Positions 42,063-51,686 are shown, numbered from the stretch's first letter. The stretch is 64,000 nt of DNA from Ga0077530 sp046293075 (GCA_046293075.1 JBKBPL010000021.1:15932-79931), one strand, 5' to 3'. Notes: a model not told the origin generated them from the sequence alone. A program made the numbers and translations.

Positions 42063-44996
42063 TCACGAGATGATCACATCGAACAAGGCTGCAACCTCGG
42101 CGAGTGTCGCGGCAAGCGTCGCTTCCAAATGGGGGAAGTCGGGCGCGTCGCCGGCCCGTGTCAGTAGCTCGAGGAGGCCGTCCGGCGCCTTCGCCGGCTC
42201 AAACGGCCCATCCAGGCAGAGACGCAGCACCTCGGTCAGATTGTGCACCAGGCCGGCGGCAGGGATCAGAACATCGGCGTGGGGAGCGCTGAGCAGCCCT
42301 GCGGCGGCGAGTTTCCTGAGCGCGGCGATCGTGTTCTGGTCGAGGACTTCGGGATGCGCGTGCGCATGGGCGAGCTGAAGGAACTGGGCGATGAACTCGA
42401 TATCGACGAGGCCGCCGCGGACCTGCTTCAACTCCCAGATGTCGTCCGTGCCCTTCTCCTTGGCGATGCGTTCGCGCATATCGCGGACATCAGCGACGAG
42501 CTTCGCACGGTCGCGGGGCCGGACCAGCGCGCGGCGGATGGCAGCCTCGACGCGGGCGCGCAAGTCGGGTGGGCCCGAAATGACACGGGCGCGCGTCAGC
42601 GCCATGTGCTCCCACGTCCAGGCCTCCTTCTCCTGGTAGTACTCGAAGCTCGAGAGTTGTGTCGCCACCGGCCCTTTCTGTCCCGAAGGCCTGAGCCGCA
42701 TGTCGACTTCGTAAAGCGACCCCTCAGCCGTGGGGGACGAGAGCGCCGAGATCAGGCGCTGGGTCAGTCGTGCAAAATACTGGCTCGGTGCGAGCGGCCG
42801 CGGCCCGTCGGACTGCTGGACGGCATCGTCGAACGTGTAGACAAGGATGAGGTCGAGATCGGAGGCGGCGGTCATTTCGCGCCCGCCGAGCTTGCCCATG
42901 GCAACGACCGCGGCAGCCCCGCCGGCGACGTGGCCGCTCTGGGCGACAAGCTCGCGCTCCACCTGTCGTTGGAGCGCCGAAATCAGGTGCTCGGCCAGCG
43001 CAGCATAGGCGCCGCCGGCCTGCGCCGCGGTGATCGTCCCGGAGAGCACGCGGACCCCGATCAGAAAGGCCTGCTCGCTGCCGACGATGCGCGCGCGGTC
43101 CAGAGCCTCCTGATAGTCGGTGGTCGCCGCGATCTCCGCATCCACGAGGCGGGCAAGCGCATCGGCATCGGGCAGGCTGCCGAAGAAGCCTGGATCGAGA
43201 ACGGCATCGAGCACGCGGCGGCGGCGGCTCATGATCCGGGCCAGTCGCGGCGCGGAGCCCATGATGTCCGCCACGAGGCGCAGCAGACGCGGGTTGGCGC
43301 GCAGCAGCGAAAAGAGCTGCACGCCCGAGGGGAGCTGCGAAAGAAAGCGGTCGAAGCCGAGGAAGGCCTGGTCCGGATCGCTGGTGCGCGCCAGAGCCTC
43401 GATCAGGGCTGGCTGCACTTCGGTCAAGAGTTCGCGGGCGCGCGGGGTGCGTACGGCCGGATAGCGGCCATGATGCCAGCCGCGCACGACGGCGATGATA
43501 TCGGATGGGCGCTTGTAGCCCATCCGGGCCAACGCCTCGACGGTACCGGGGTCATCCTGCTCGCCGGCAAACACCATGTTGGCATCGCCGCGGGTGAGTT
43601 CCGGCACATCCTCGAACAACGCACCGTAGTGGCGCTGAACGCGCTCGAGATGGGTGACGAGAGCGCTTGAGAAGGCCGCCGAGTCCGGGAAGCCCGCGAA
43701 GCGGGCGAGGCGCAGGAGACCATCGGCATCGGCGGGGAGGGTCTGCGTCTGCTCATCGGCGATCATCTGCAGCCGGTGCTCGATGCGGCGAAGGAAGAGA
43801 TAGCTGTCCGTCAGCTCGTCGCGCACCTCCGGCCTGATCCAGCCGCGCGCGCTGAGATTGGCGAGCGCGCCGAGCGTGTCCGGCTGGCGCAGATCGGGCT
43901 GTCGGCCGCCGGCAATGAGCTGCTGGGTCTGGACGAAGAACTCGATCTCGCGGATGCCGCCGCGGCCAACCTTGATGTTGTGGCCTGCAACACCGATCGT
44001 GCCGAATCCTTTGAAGGCATGAATCTGGCGCTTCATCGCATGGATGTCGGCGATCGCGGCAAAGTCAAGATACTTGCGCCAGATGAACGGGGCGAGCTCC
44101 TTGATGAAGGCCTCGCCGGCGGCAATATCCCCGGCGACCGCGCGGGCCTTGATCATGGCCGCGCGCTCCCAGTTCTGGCCGAAGCTCTCATAATAGTTGA
44201 GCGCCGCGTTGGTCGATATGGCGACTTGCGTCGCACCAGGATCCGGGCGCAGGCGCAGGTCCGTGCGGAAGACATAGCCGTCCCCGGTGCGCTCCTGCAT
44301 GAGGCGGACCAGCTCGCGCGTCATCCGCACGAAAAAGGCGAGCGGCTCAAGGCCCGCGCGCAGCTGCACAAGCGCCGGCTCATAGAAGACGATGAGGTCG
44401 ATGTCGCTCGAATAGTTGAGCTCGCGGGCGCCGTGCTTGCCCATCCCGAGCACGATGTACCCCGAGTTCACTTCGGGGTGCGCAGTGGGCGTGCCGAGCC
44501 AATCGCCTTTGGTGATCGCGGCATTGAAGAGGAAACGGACGGCGACGCGCGTTGCCGCATCGGCAGCATCGCTGAGCGCGCCCGTCACGGTCATGACCGG
44601 CCATGCGCCACCGAGGTCGGCAAGCGCCACGAGCAGCGCCACCTCGGCCTTGTACTGGCGAAGGATGCGCATGGCATCCACGGGCGCCGTGGCGGCCGCC
44701 ATGGCGGCATCGAGCGCGCTTGCGAGCTCAGCCATGCGCACCTCGGGGGCAACCGAGAGGATGCGAGCCAGTCGAACCGGATCGCGCAGGATCAGGCCGG
44801 CAAGATAGGGCGAGCTACCAAGGATGCCGGCGAGCAGATCGCGGACGGCGGGCGCAGCGAGGATCGGCGCAAGCGGCTGAGCCGCCCCTTCATCGAGCTC
44901 CGCCAGCCGATCAGCCGCAAGGCGCGCATCGAAGGCGAGCGGCATTTCGGTGATCCGCTGCCAAAGCGGCTTGAGCTGGCCTGCGCCTTCCGCCAT
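42063..44996 (-). CDS. glnE: Bifunctional glutamine synthetase adenylyltransferase/deadenylase
   Basis: Controls nitrogen assimilation by adding AMP to, or removing it from, glutamine synthetase, under PII control. At 977 residues it is full length. Both nucleotidyltransferase domains are present: NYSSDIDLIVFY in the N-terminal half (deadenylase) and ASDLDLILVYTF in the C-terminal half (adenylylase). VGRGGIREIEFFVQTQQLI and QVRGGLVDIEFIAQFLQLA are the family repeats. Its ATG directly follows the TGA of the kinase gene, so translation is probably coupled. The run response regulator, kinase, glnE is a single likely operon. Confidence 0.93.
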   Translation of the reverse strand: MAEGAGQLKPLWQRITEMPLAFDARLAADRLAELDEGAAQPLAPILAAPAVRDLLAGILGSSPYLAGLILRDPVRLARILSVAPEVRMAELASALDAAMAAATAPVDAMRILRQYKAEVALLVALADLGGAWPVMTVTGALSDAADAATRVAVRFLFNAAITKGDWLGTPTAHPEVNSGYIVLGMGKHGARELNYSSDIDLIVFYEPALVQLRAGLEPLAFFVRMTRELVRLMQERTGDGYVFRTDLRLRPDPGATQVAISTNAALNYYESFGQNWERAAMIKARAVAGDIAAGEAFIKELAPFIWRKYLDFAAIADIHAMKRQIHAFKGFGTIGVAGHNIKVGRGGIREIEFFVQTQQLIAGGRQPDLRQPDTLGALANLSARGWIRPEVRDELTDSYLFLRRIEHRLQMIADEQTQTLPADADGLLRLARFAGFPDSAAFSSALVTHLERVQRHYGALFEDVPELTRGDANMVFAGEQDDPGTVEALARMGYKRPSDIIAVVRGWHHGRYPAVRTPRARELLTEVQPALIEALARTSDPDQAFLGFDRFLSQLPSGVQLFSLLRANPRLLRLVADIMGSAPRLARIMSRRRRVLDAVLDPGFFGSLPDADALARLVDAEIAATTDYQEALDRARIVGSEQAFLIGVRVLSGTITAAQAGGAYAALAEHLISALQRQVERELVAQSGHVAGGAAAVVAMGKLGGREMTAASDLDLILVYTFDDAVQQSDGPRPLAPSQYFARLTQRLISALSSPTAEGSLYEVDMRLRPSGQKGPVATQLSSFEYYQEKEAWTWEHMALTRARVISGPPDLRARVEAAIRRALVRPRDRAKLVADVRDMRERIAKEKGTDDIWELKQVRGGLVDIEFIAQFLQLAHAHAHPEVLDQNTIAALRKLAAAGLLSAPHADVLIPAAGLVHNLTEVLRLCLDGPFEPAKAPDGLLELLTRAGDAPDFPHLEATLAATLAEVAALFDVIIS

Positions 44997-46484
44997 TCAG
45001 GCATCCTTCTGCTGGCGCGTCTCATCGCCTGCGGCACTGTCCGCCGCAGGGGCGGCCATCATCGGCAGCGCAAGGACGGCGCGCAAGCCCGGCCGGTTGT
45101 CCTCAAGCCGGAGCGTCCCATTGTGAAGCCGTGCCACGGCGGCGACGAGGCTGAGGCCGAGGCCGGTTCCGGGCTTCGTGCGGCTGGCTTCGAGGCGCAC
45201 GAAACGGCGCACGGCGCGGTCCCGGTCCCCTTCGGCGATGCCAGGGCCGCGATCGCAGACTGCGACCTGCGCTTCTCCGTCCGCAAGCGCGAGCGAGACC
45301 GACACGGTGGACTGCGCGCCTGCAGGGGGCGTGGCCTCCGCCGGGGCTGCATACTTGATCGCGTTCTCGATCAGGTTGGCGATCGCCTGCCCGAGAAGCT
45401 GACGATTGGCGCGGACATGCACGGGGGCAGACACCTCGTTGCGCCACGCGAGATCGAGGCCCGCTTCCTCGGCGGCAGGTGCGTAGAGCTCGACCAGATC
45501 CTCGACCATGGCACCGATCTCGACGGAGGCCATCGTGTCGTCAACGGCGCCGGCCTCAAGGCGCGCGATCAGCAGAAGAGCATTGAAGGTCTTCATCAGC
45601 TCGTCGGCATCTTCGATCGCGTGCTCGAGGCCGGCGCGCCATGCCGGGGCGCCGCGCTGGTCCGCGAGTGCGGCCTCGGCACGATTGCGAAGGCGGTTGA
45701 GCGGTGTCTTGAGGTCGTGCGCGATGTTGTCGGAGACCTCCTTCATGCTGGCCATCAGCAGCTCGATACGGTCGAGCATGGCGTTGAGGCTGGCGGCAAG
45801 GCGGTCGAGTTCGTCGTCGGTGCCCGTACGTGGCAAGCGCTCGGCGAGGTTGCCCCCCATGATCGAGCGGCTTGCGGCCGTCATGGCATCGACACGCTTG
45901 AGGATGTGGCGGCTCAGCGCAACGCCGGCGGCAAGCCCGACGAGGGCCAGGAACGCGATGCCTAGGCCGAGCGTACGGTTGGTTGCTCTGAGGTAGGCTC
46001 TTTGCGGCTCGATATCGCGCGCAACGATCAGCGTGAGGCCATTGGCGAGCGCGAACACGCGCGCCGCAGCGAGCCGCTCCGTTGTGCCATCGGACTGAGG
46101 GCGATAGCGGAACGTGCCGCCGCCGCGCGAAGCAGCCGGGAATACGGGAGGCTCGAGGAGATTGCCCACGATCATGCGCTGGGTTGCGTCGGTCAGGCGG
46201 TAGAGATGCGTTTCGTCGGCCGCGATACCCGCCTCGATTGCGCGCGAGAGCCGTTCGAGGCCGCCCTGTAGATAGATGCGATGGAGCGCTGCGCCTTCGT
46301 GATCGAGCGCCTCGATCGTCGCACGGCTCATCGCATCATTCGTCGCGCGCGTGATGAAGGCGACCACCAGAATGGCGGTGGCGGCAAGGGCGAGCGTTGC
46401 GACCGCTGTCGCACGGAACGATACTGTGTGCCAGAAGCGCGACGGACGCGCAACCGAGGGCGGCAGTGGCGCGGCGCGGTCCAT
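44997..46484 (-). CDS. Sensor histidine kinase (degP/glnE locus)
   Basis: Inner-membrane kinase of 495 residues. TM1 (ATAVATLALAATAILVVAFI) is followed by a periplasmic domain of about 130 residues and TM2 (TLGLGIAFLALVGLAAGVAL). Next come HAMP, the dimerisation box MKEVSDNIAHDLKTPLNRLR and an ATPase domain with NLIENAIKYA, CDRGPGIAEGD and GTGLGLSLVAAV. It partners the response regulator four bases upstream. Downstream lies glnE with no gap. degP lies on the other side of the regulator gene, so envelope stress is a likely input, by inference. Confidence 0.9.
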   Translation of the reverse strand: MDRAAPLPPSVARPSRFWHTVSFRATAVATLALAATAILVVAFITRATNDAMSRATIEALDHEGAALHRIYLQGGLERLSRAIEAGIAADETHLYRLTDATQRMIVGNLLEPPVFPAASRGGGTFRYRPQSDGTTERLAAARVFALANGLTLIVARDIEPQRAYLRATNRTLGLGIAFLALVGLAAGVALSRHILKRVDAMTAASRSIMGGNLAERLPRTGTDDELDRLAASLNAMLDRIELLMASMKEVSDNIAHDLKTPLNRLRNRAEAALADQRGAPAWRAGLEHAIEDADELMKTFNALLLIARLEAGAVDDTMASVEIGAMVEDLVELYAPAAEEAGLDLAWRNEVSAPVHVRANRQLLGQAIANLIENAIKYAAPAEATPPAGAQSTVSVSLALADGEAQVAVCDRGPGIAEGDRDRAVRRFVRLEASRTKPGTGLGLSLVAAVARLHNGTLRLEDNRPGLRAVLALPMMAAPAADSAAGDETRQQKDA

Positions 46485-46488
46485 CAGA

Positions 46489-47169
46489 CTATTCGCCGCT
46501 GTCGCGCATCATGTAGCCGGCCCCACGCACGGTGTGCAGGAGCGGGCGGTCGAAGTTGCGGTCGATCTTGCCGCGCAGGCGCGAGATGTGGACGTCGATG
46601 ACGTTGGTTTGCGGGTCGAAGTGATAGTCCCACACGTTCTCAAGGAGCATCGTGCGCGTCACGACCTGCCCGGCATTGCGCATGAGATACTCAAGAAGCC
46701 GGAACTCACGGGGCTGCAGCACGATGGGCTCGCCGCCGCGCGTAACCTTGTGGGTCAGGCGGTCGAGGACGAGATCGCCGACGACATAGCGGGTCGCCTG
46801 CTCCTCGGGCTGGCGCCGGCGGGCGAGCACCTCGACGCGGGCAATCAGCTCGGCGAGCGCGAAGGGTTTTGTGAGGTAGTCGTCGCCGCCCGCGCGCAGG
46901 CCTTTGACGCGGTCATCGACGTGGCTCATGGCGGAAAGGATCAGCACCGGCGTGCGGTCGCCTTCGGAGCGGAGCATCTGGATAAGGGTCAGGCCATCGA
47001 GGTGCGGCAGCATCCGGTCGACGATGAGCACGTCGTAGCCGCCGGCGCGTGCGAGCGCGAGGCCCACCTCGCCATCCTCCGCAATCTCCGCAACGTGGTT
47101 CGCCTCGCGCAGCCCACGCTGAACGAACTGGGCGGTTTCGCGATTGTCCTCGATGACGAGCACGCGCAT
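46489..47169 (-). CDS. OmpR-family response regulator (degP/glnE locus)
   Basis: Transcription factor of 226 residues. The receiver domain has acidic residues in VIEDN, the phosphoacceptor Asp in LIVDRMLPHLDG, and Lys in YLTKPF. The C-terminal winged helix reads LQPREFRLLEYLMRNAGQVV, then TNVIDVHISRLRGKI and VRGAGYMM. ATG 47169 was chosen because the receiver fold starts immediately there. The kinase gene follows after four bases. A strong hairpin (47196-47224) separates this gene from degP. Confidence 0.92.
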   Translation of the reverse strand: MRVLVIEDNRETAQFVQRGLREANHVAEIAEDGEVGLALARAGGYDVLIVDRMLPHLDGLTLIQMLRSEGDRTPVLILSAMSHVDDRVKGLRAGGDDYLTKPFALAELIARVEVLARRRQPEEQATRYVVGDLVLDRLTHKVTRGGEPIVLQPREFRLLEYLMRNAGQVVTRTMLLENVWDYHFDPQTNVIDVHISRLRGKIDRNFDRPLLHTVRGAGYMMRDSGE

Positions 47170-47195
47170 GGGGCAGCGACCTCGGGATGCAGTGA

Positions 47196-47224
47196 AGCGT
47201 GCCGGGCGGGGGACCCGGCACGCT
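47196..47224 (-). terminator. Terminator-like hairpin between degP and the response regulator
   Basis: agcgtgccggg and cccggcacgct form a perfect 11-bp stem around seven bases, the strongest hairpin seen here. An outer pairing of gtgaa with ttcac lengthens it with bulges. It lies 65 bases past the degP stop and 27 bases before the regulator's start. No T-run follows, so partial read-through from degP into the regulator operon (attenuation) is plausible. Confidence 0.6.
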
Positions 47225-47288
47225 TGCTTCACGGCTCAACTTTGGTGGCGTGGGGGAGCGCCGTCAATGTCGGCCGTCGGCCAGCCTC

Positions 47289-48875
47289 TCAGCCGACCTT
47301 GAGCTGTACGGCAACGAAGCGGAGCACGTCACCGGATTTCACGCGGAGCAGGACGGCACGCCGCCCATCGCTCTTGGCCTTCTTGACGCCGGCTTCGACG
47401 TCGCTGGCGCTCGCAACCTTCTGGCCCTGGACCTCGAGGATCACGTCGCCGCTCTTGAGACCCTTGCCGGCGGCATCGGAGCCGGACTTGACGTCAGAGA
47501 TGACGACGCCCTCTGCCGTCTCCCCGGGCCGTGCCGGCGCCGTCGTCAGGGAGAGTCCGAGCTGGTCGAGCTCGGTCACTGTTGGGGTCGGCGTCGCCTC
47601 ACGCTCCGGTGCCGGCTGAGACTGCGCCGCGACATCGGGGTTGGCCGGGAAGGTGCCAAGCTTGACCGGGATCACCTCGCTCTTGCCAAAGCGCATCACC
47701 TCGATGCGGACGGTCGTGCCGGGCGCGAACTCAGCAATCTTGCGAGCGAGGTCGCGGCTGTCACGGATCTCGACGCCATTCACCGAGACGATCGCATCGC
47801 CGGCGCGGAGCTGGGAGGCTGAAGCCGGACCACCAGCCGTGATCTCGTTGATCAATGCGCCACGCGCCTGGCTGAGGCCAAGGCTCGCGGCCGTATCCTC
47901 GTTGATGTTCTCGATCTTCACGCCCAGCCAGCCGCGGCTGACCGTCCCCTTCGAGCGCAGCTGCGAGACGACCTCCTCGGCTGTCTTGGCAGGGATCGCG
48001 AAGGCGATGCCGACATTGCCGCCCGAAGGGCTGTAGATCGCGGTGTTCACGCCGATCACCTCACCGTCGAGGTTGAACGTCGGCCCGCCCGAATTGCCGC
48101 GGTTCACCGCCGCGTCGATCTGGATGTAGTCGTAGGGGCCGGAGCCGATATCGCGACCCGATGCCGACACGATGCCGGCCGTTACCGTACCACCGAGGCC
48201 GAAGGGATTGCCGACCGCAATGACCCAGTCGCCGACCCGAGCCTCCTTCGAGGCGAAGCGGACATGCTCGAACTTCCGATCGGCCTTGTCCGACTTGATC
48301 TTCAGGAGCGCAATGTCGGTGCGCGGATCCGTGCCGACAAGCTCGGCATCAAACTTGTTGTCGCGGTCGAAGCTCACCGTAATCTTGTCGGCGCCGTCGA
48401 TCACGTGATTGTTGGTGACCACGTAGCCATCGGCTGAGATCACGAAGCCGGAGCCCTGCGCCAGCGACGGACGTGGCGTCGGCACATTCGGCGTGCCGCC
48501 ACGGTTGCCGAACTCGCGCGGCAGGTTGCGGAAGAACTCGTTCAGCGGGTGGTCATCGGGGAGATCGGGGAGGACCCGGCCGCCAGGCGCATTGGGGGTG
48601 CCCGGCCGGGCTGGCGAACGCCGCGCGAGCCTGTTGCCGTTCGTGACGTGGATGCTCACAACCGCCGGCTTAACCTTGTCGACGATGTCGGCGAAGCTCA
48701 GCGGCGCACGGCCGAAGGGCGTCTGGACGGTCTGAGCGTCGCTCCGCTGCTGGGCGAGGACGCCGAATTGCGGCGCGGCCACCAGGGTGCCGCCGAGCGC
48801 AGCGGCGACCGCCACCCCGGCAAGAGCCCGCGTTCGCTTCGATGCACTGGACTTGACGGGCGCAAGCTTAAGCAT
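47289..48875 (-). CDS. degP: Periplasmic serine protease/chaperone, Do/HtrA family
   Basis: Degrades or refolds damaged envelope proteins. The protein has 528 residues with a signal peptide (LAGVAVAAALGGTLVAAPQF), then a trypsin-like domain with the triad His in VTNNHVIDGA, Asp in TDPRTDIALLKI and Ser in NRGNSGGPTF. Two PDZ domains follow (RGWLGVKIENI and GEIRD-like loops; then TAEGVVISDVKSGSDA). GAGAGGAAAAC precedes the ATG. The two-component operon lies immediately downstream, as in many Rhizobiales. Divergent from the trypsin-like gene at 49039. Confidence 0.92.
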   Translation of the reverse strand: MLKLAPVKSSASKRTRALAGVAVAAALGGTLVAAPQFGVLAQQRSDAQTVQTPFGRAPLSFADIVDKVKPAVVSIHVTNGNRLARRSPARPGTPNAPGGRVLPDLPDDHPLNEFFRNLPREFGNRGGTPNVPTPRPSLAQGSGFVISADGYVVTNNHVIDGADKITVSFDRDNKFDAELVGTDPRTDIALLKIKSDKADRKFEHVRFASKEARVGDWVIAVGNPFGLGGTVTAGIVSASGRDIGSGPYDYIQIDAAVNRGNSGGPTFNLDGEVIGVNTAIYSPSGGNVGIAFAIPAKTAEEVVSQLRSKGTVSRGWLGVKIENINEDTAASLGLSQARGALINEITAGGPASASQLRAGDAIVSVNGVEIRDSRDLARKIAEFAPGTTVRIEVMRFGKSEVIPVKLGTFPANPDVAAQSQPAPEREATPTPTVTELDQLGLSLTTAPARPGETAEGVVISDVKSGSDAAGKGLKSGDVILEVQGQKVASASDVEAGVKKAKSDGRRAVLLRVKSGDVLRFVAVQLKVG

Positions 48876-49038
48876 GTTTTCCTCTCATATCGTCGGGAGC
48901 GCTCAAGATCGTGCCTTTGGACATAGGGTGGTGCGCCTTACGGTGAGCTTTCTGCGACATGAAATTTTGGTAATGTGCCGGCGGGGCGCATGGTGAGATC
49001 TCTGGCGGCAGGCCCCCGACCGAACACGGGAATGGGTG

Positions 49039-50184
49039 ATGCGCGCCGTTCTGGGGCTCTTGGCCGTCATTTTCGGGCTTCTGCAGACGGGTCCGGCGGC
49101 AGCCGGCCCGCCGCGCGCAGGCGCCGCCGACGCAGCCGGGATCGCTCACCGCGTGGCCGTGTTCGGGCGGGACGACCGCGTAGCGCTGCCGGAGCGGCTT
49201 GCCGGGGTGGCCGCGCGTCTGGGGGTGCTCTTCAACAATCCTGCACGGACGGTATGCTCCGCCTTCTGCGTGGCCCCAGCGATCATTGCCACGGCGGCCC
49301 ATTGCGTCGCCGTCGCGTCGCCTCAAGGCGCCCGCCTGCGCGCGGCCGACTTCCTCTTCGCCCGCGCTTACGGCCGCGAGCGCGACTATGCCCGGATCGA
49401 AGGCTTCTCGGTCGGCGCCGCGGCCCAGCACATCTATACCGGCGAGTTCCGCCTCAATGTGCGCCCGCCGATCGATGCGGCGCGCGATTGGGCGCTGGTC
49501 CGGCTCGAACGGCCGGTCTGCCGGCATGGCGGGCTGCCGGTCGAGCCGGTATCGAGCGAGGACGTTCTCGCCATGGCCAAGGCCGGGCGCCTCTTCAGCA
49601 TCGCCTACCATCGCGATCTGCCGAGCTGGACGCCGGCCTATGCCGGCCCCTGCCATGCGGCACGCGATTTCGGCGCCAGCACCTGGCAGACCATCGCACC
49701 GGATTTCGAGAGCCCCGACGAGATTATCCTGCACACCTGCGATACCGGGGGCGCCTCATCGGGCTCGCCGATTCTCGCCGAGACGCCTGCCGGGCCAGTG
49801 GTGGTGGCGATGAACGTGGGGACGTATGTACAGTCGCGCCTGATGACCCAGCAGGGGCGCGTCACATCCCGCCAGCAGACCGAGACGATCGCCAACACGG
49901 CGGTCAACGCGCGCGTCTTCGCCGGCCAGATTGCCCACTTCGAGACGGCGGCGATCCTGCGCGCCGGCAACCCGATCCGCCAGCTCCAGGAGCACCTCGC
50001 AGCGCTCAAATTCTATGGTGGCCGTGCCGACGGCGACTATGGCCCGGTACTGAAGGCGGCAATCGTCGCCTACGAGAAGGAGCGCGGGCTGCCAGTAACG
50101 GGCCTTGCGACGGCGCCGCTCCTGTCGCGTCTCGTCGCCGAGGCAACGGCGCGGCATCGGCCAACATCCGCCCCAATGCGCTAA
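49039..50184 (+). CDS. Trypsin-like serine protease with C-terminal peptidoglycan-binding domain
   Basis: Exported protein of 381 residues. A signal peptide (VLGLLAVIFGLLQTGPAAAG) is followed by a chymotrypsin-fold domain: His in IIATAAHCVAV, Asp in ARDWALVRLERP, and Ser in DTGGASSGSPIL. The C-terminal PG_binding_1 domain reads IRQLQEHLAALKFYGGRADG, then YGPVLKAAIVAYEKERGLPV. This suggests a periplasmic protease tethered to the cell wall. It is divergent from degP, so the two proteases may share control. ATG 49039 and GTG 49036 are both possible starts. Confidence 0.83.
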   Translation: MRAVLGLLAVIFGLLQTGPAAAGPPRAGAADAAGIAHRVAVFGRDDRVALPERLAGVAARLGVLFNNPARTVCSAFCVAPAIIATAAHCVAVASPQGARLRAADFLFARAYGRERDYARIEGFSVGAAAQHIYTGEFRLNVRPPIDAARDWALVRLERPVCRHGGLPVEPVSSEDVLAMAKAGRLFSIAYHRDLPSWTPAYAGPCHAARDFGASTWQTIAPDFESPDEIILHTCDTGGASSGSPILAETPAGPVVVAMNVGTYVQSRLMTQQGRVTSRQQTETIANTAVNARVFAGQIAHFETAAILRAGNPIRQLQEHLAALKFYGGRADGDYGPVLKAAIVAYEKERGLPVTGLATAPLLSRLVAEATARHRPTSAPMR

Positions 50185-50344
50185 TGGGGGCGGTCAACTG
50201 TTGCCCCCTCGGTACTCCTCGGTGCTGGAGATCAAGCCGGCGCATCGGCGAGCACCGCGTTAGCTTCAGCGCACGCACCCACTGGCATCGGCGGCGGGAG
50301 TGGTCTAAGGCAGGGTGCATCGGCAAGTTCGATGGATCCTGCAC

Positions 50345-50947
50345 ATGCCGCACACCACGAGGCTGCTCTTCGTCGCCGGCTCGACGCGCACCGGCTCCTA
50401 CAACAAGCGCCTTGCGCAGCTTGGTGCCGAGATCGCCAATGCGAACGGCATCCACTCCACGTTCGCCGACCTCGGCGACTATCCGATGCCCATCTACGAC
50501 GGCGACCTCGAGGCTGCCGAAGGCCCGCCCGAGAACGCACGCAAGCTCAAGGCGCTCTTCGAAGTGCACCACGGCATCTTCATCATCTCGCCCGAGTACA
50601 ACGCCTCGATCCCGCCGCTCCTCAAGAATGCGCTCGACTGGGTGAGCCGAATCCGTGACGGGGACGAGCCGCCGCTCGCGGTTTTCAGAACGCGCGTCTT
50701 CGCGATCGGATCGGCCTCGCCGGGCGCATTCGGCGGCATCCGCGGCCTGAGCGTCCTGCGTCAGACGCTGGAAATCGGCACCGGCGCTCTCGTGCTGCCC
50801 GACCAGTTCGCGCTACCGCGCGCCAGCACGGCTTTTGCCGACAACGGGCATCTCGCGGACAAGAATTCGATGCAGCTCTACAAGAGCACGATGGAAAAGC
50901 TCGCGCGGGCCGCACTCGTCATGCGCGGGGAGTTCGCCAAGTCATGA
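50345..50947 (+). CDS. NADPH-dependent FMN reductase family protein
   Basis: Flavodoxin-like oxidoreductase of 200 residues. Phosphate-binding GSTRTGSYNKRLA follows beta-1 (about 12-24), and ISPEYNASIPPLLKNALDW is the family's flavin-contact signature. Members include chromate and quinone reductases and SsuE-like proteins. ATG 50345 was chosen so that the protein starts just before beta-1. It overlaps pyrF by four bases (ATGA), which couples the two genes, although no pathway link is known. Confidence 0.85.
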   Translation: MPHTTRLLFVAGSTRTGSYNKRLAQLGAEIANANGIHSTFADLGDYPMPIYDGDLEAAEGPPENARKLKALFEVHHGIFIISPEYNASIPPLLKNALDWVSRIRDGDEPPLAVFRTRVFAIGSASPGAFGGIRGLSVLRQTLEIGTGALVLPDQFALPRASTAFADNGHLADKNSMQLYKSTMEKLARAALVMRGEFAKS

Positions 50948-51660
50948 GCCACGAACTCGCCGCACGCGAACGCCTCTTCGTCGCCCTCGATGTCGCGAGC
51001 GTGGATCGCGCGCGCGTGCTGGTGAGCGCGCTTGGCGACACGGTCACCTGCTACAAGGTCGGCCTCGAGCTGCTTTTCGGCGGCGGTCTCGAGTTCGCGC
51101 AGGGGCTCAAGGCTGCGGGCAAGACCGTCTTCCTCGACATGAAGCTGCTCGATATCGAGAACACGGTCGCGAAGGCGGCAGCCAACATCGCGAGCCTCGG
51201 CCTCGACTATCTGACCATCCACGGCACCGACACGAAGACGCTCGCCGCCGCCGTGCGCGGGCGCGGCACGAGCAAGCTGAAGCTGCTTGCCGTGACCGTG
51301 CTTACGAACCTCGAGCGGGCGGACCTCGAGCAGCAAGGCATCAGGGACATGGCGCCGGCCGATCTCGTCATGCATCGCGCGCGGCTCGCCAAGGCGGCCG
51401 GTGTCGACGGAATTGTTGCGTCGGGCCAGGAAGCGGCGATCGTTCGCGGCGAAGTCGGCCCGGATGTGCTGATCGTGACGCCGGGCATCCGCCTCGCGGG
51501 CGGCGCTGCCGGGGACCAGGCGCGCGTGATGACGCCGGGCAAGGCCATCGCCGCCGGCGCCGATTGCCTCGTCGTCGGGCGGCCGATCACCGAGGCCGCG
51601 GATCCCCGCGCGGCGGCAGAGACGTTCATCGCCGAGATCGATGCGGCGCTGAAAGGGTAG
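50944..51660 (+). CDS. pyrF: Orotidine 5'-phosphate decarboxylase
   Basis: Last step of UMP synthesis: OMP to UMP plus CO2. Protein of 238 residues with the group I active-site pattern Asp65-x-Lys67-x-x-Asp70-Ile71 in FLDMKLLDIENT. LFVALDV lies at the start, and TPGIRLAGGAAGDQARVMTP with the phosphate loop GADCLVVGRPI near the end. The ATG overlaps the FMN reductase stop codon. In several Bradyrhizobium-like genomes pyrF lies near dnaKJ, as it does here (2 kb). Confidence 0.93.
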   Translation: MSHELAARERLFVALDVASVDRARVLVSALGDTVTCYKVGLELLFGGGLEFAQGLKAAGKTVFLDMKLLDIENTVAKAAANIASLGLDYLTIHGTDTKTLAAAVRGRGTSKLKLLAVTVLTNLERADLEQQGIRDMAPADLVMHRARLAKAAGVDGIVASGQEAAIVRGEVGPDVLIVTPGIRLAGGAAGDQARVMTPGKAIAAGADCLVVGRPITEAADPRAAAETFIAEIDAALKG

Positions 51661-51686
51661 CCGTCGGACGCCCAGGGCGTATGATC

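Noticed and set aside
43776..45965. Open frame of about 730 codons antisense to glnE and the kinase gene
   Set aside because: Spans two well-supported genes on the other strand; composition is shadow-like and no domain is visible.
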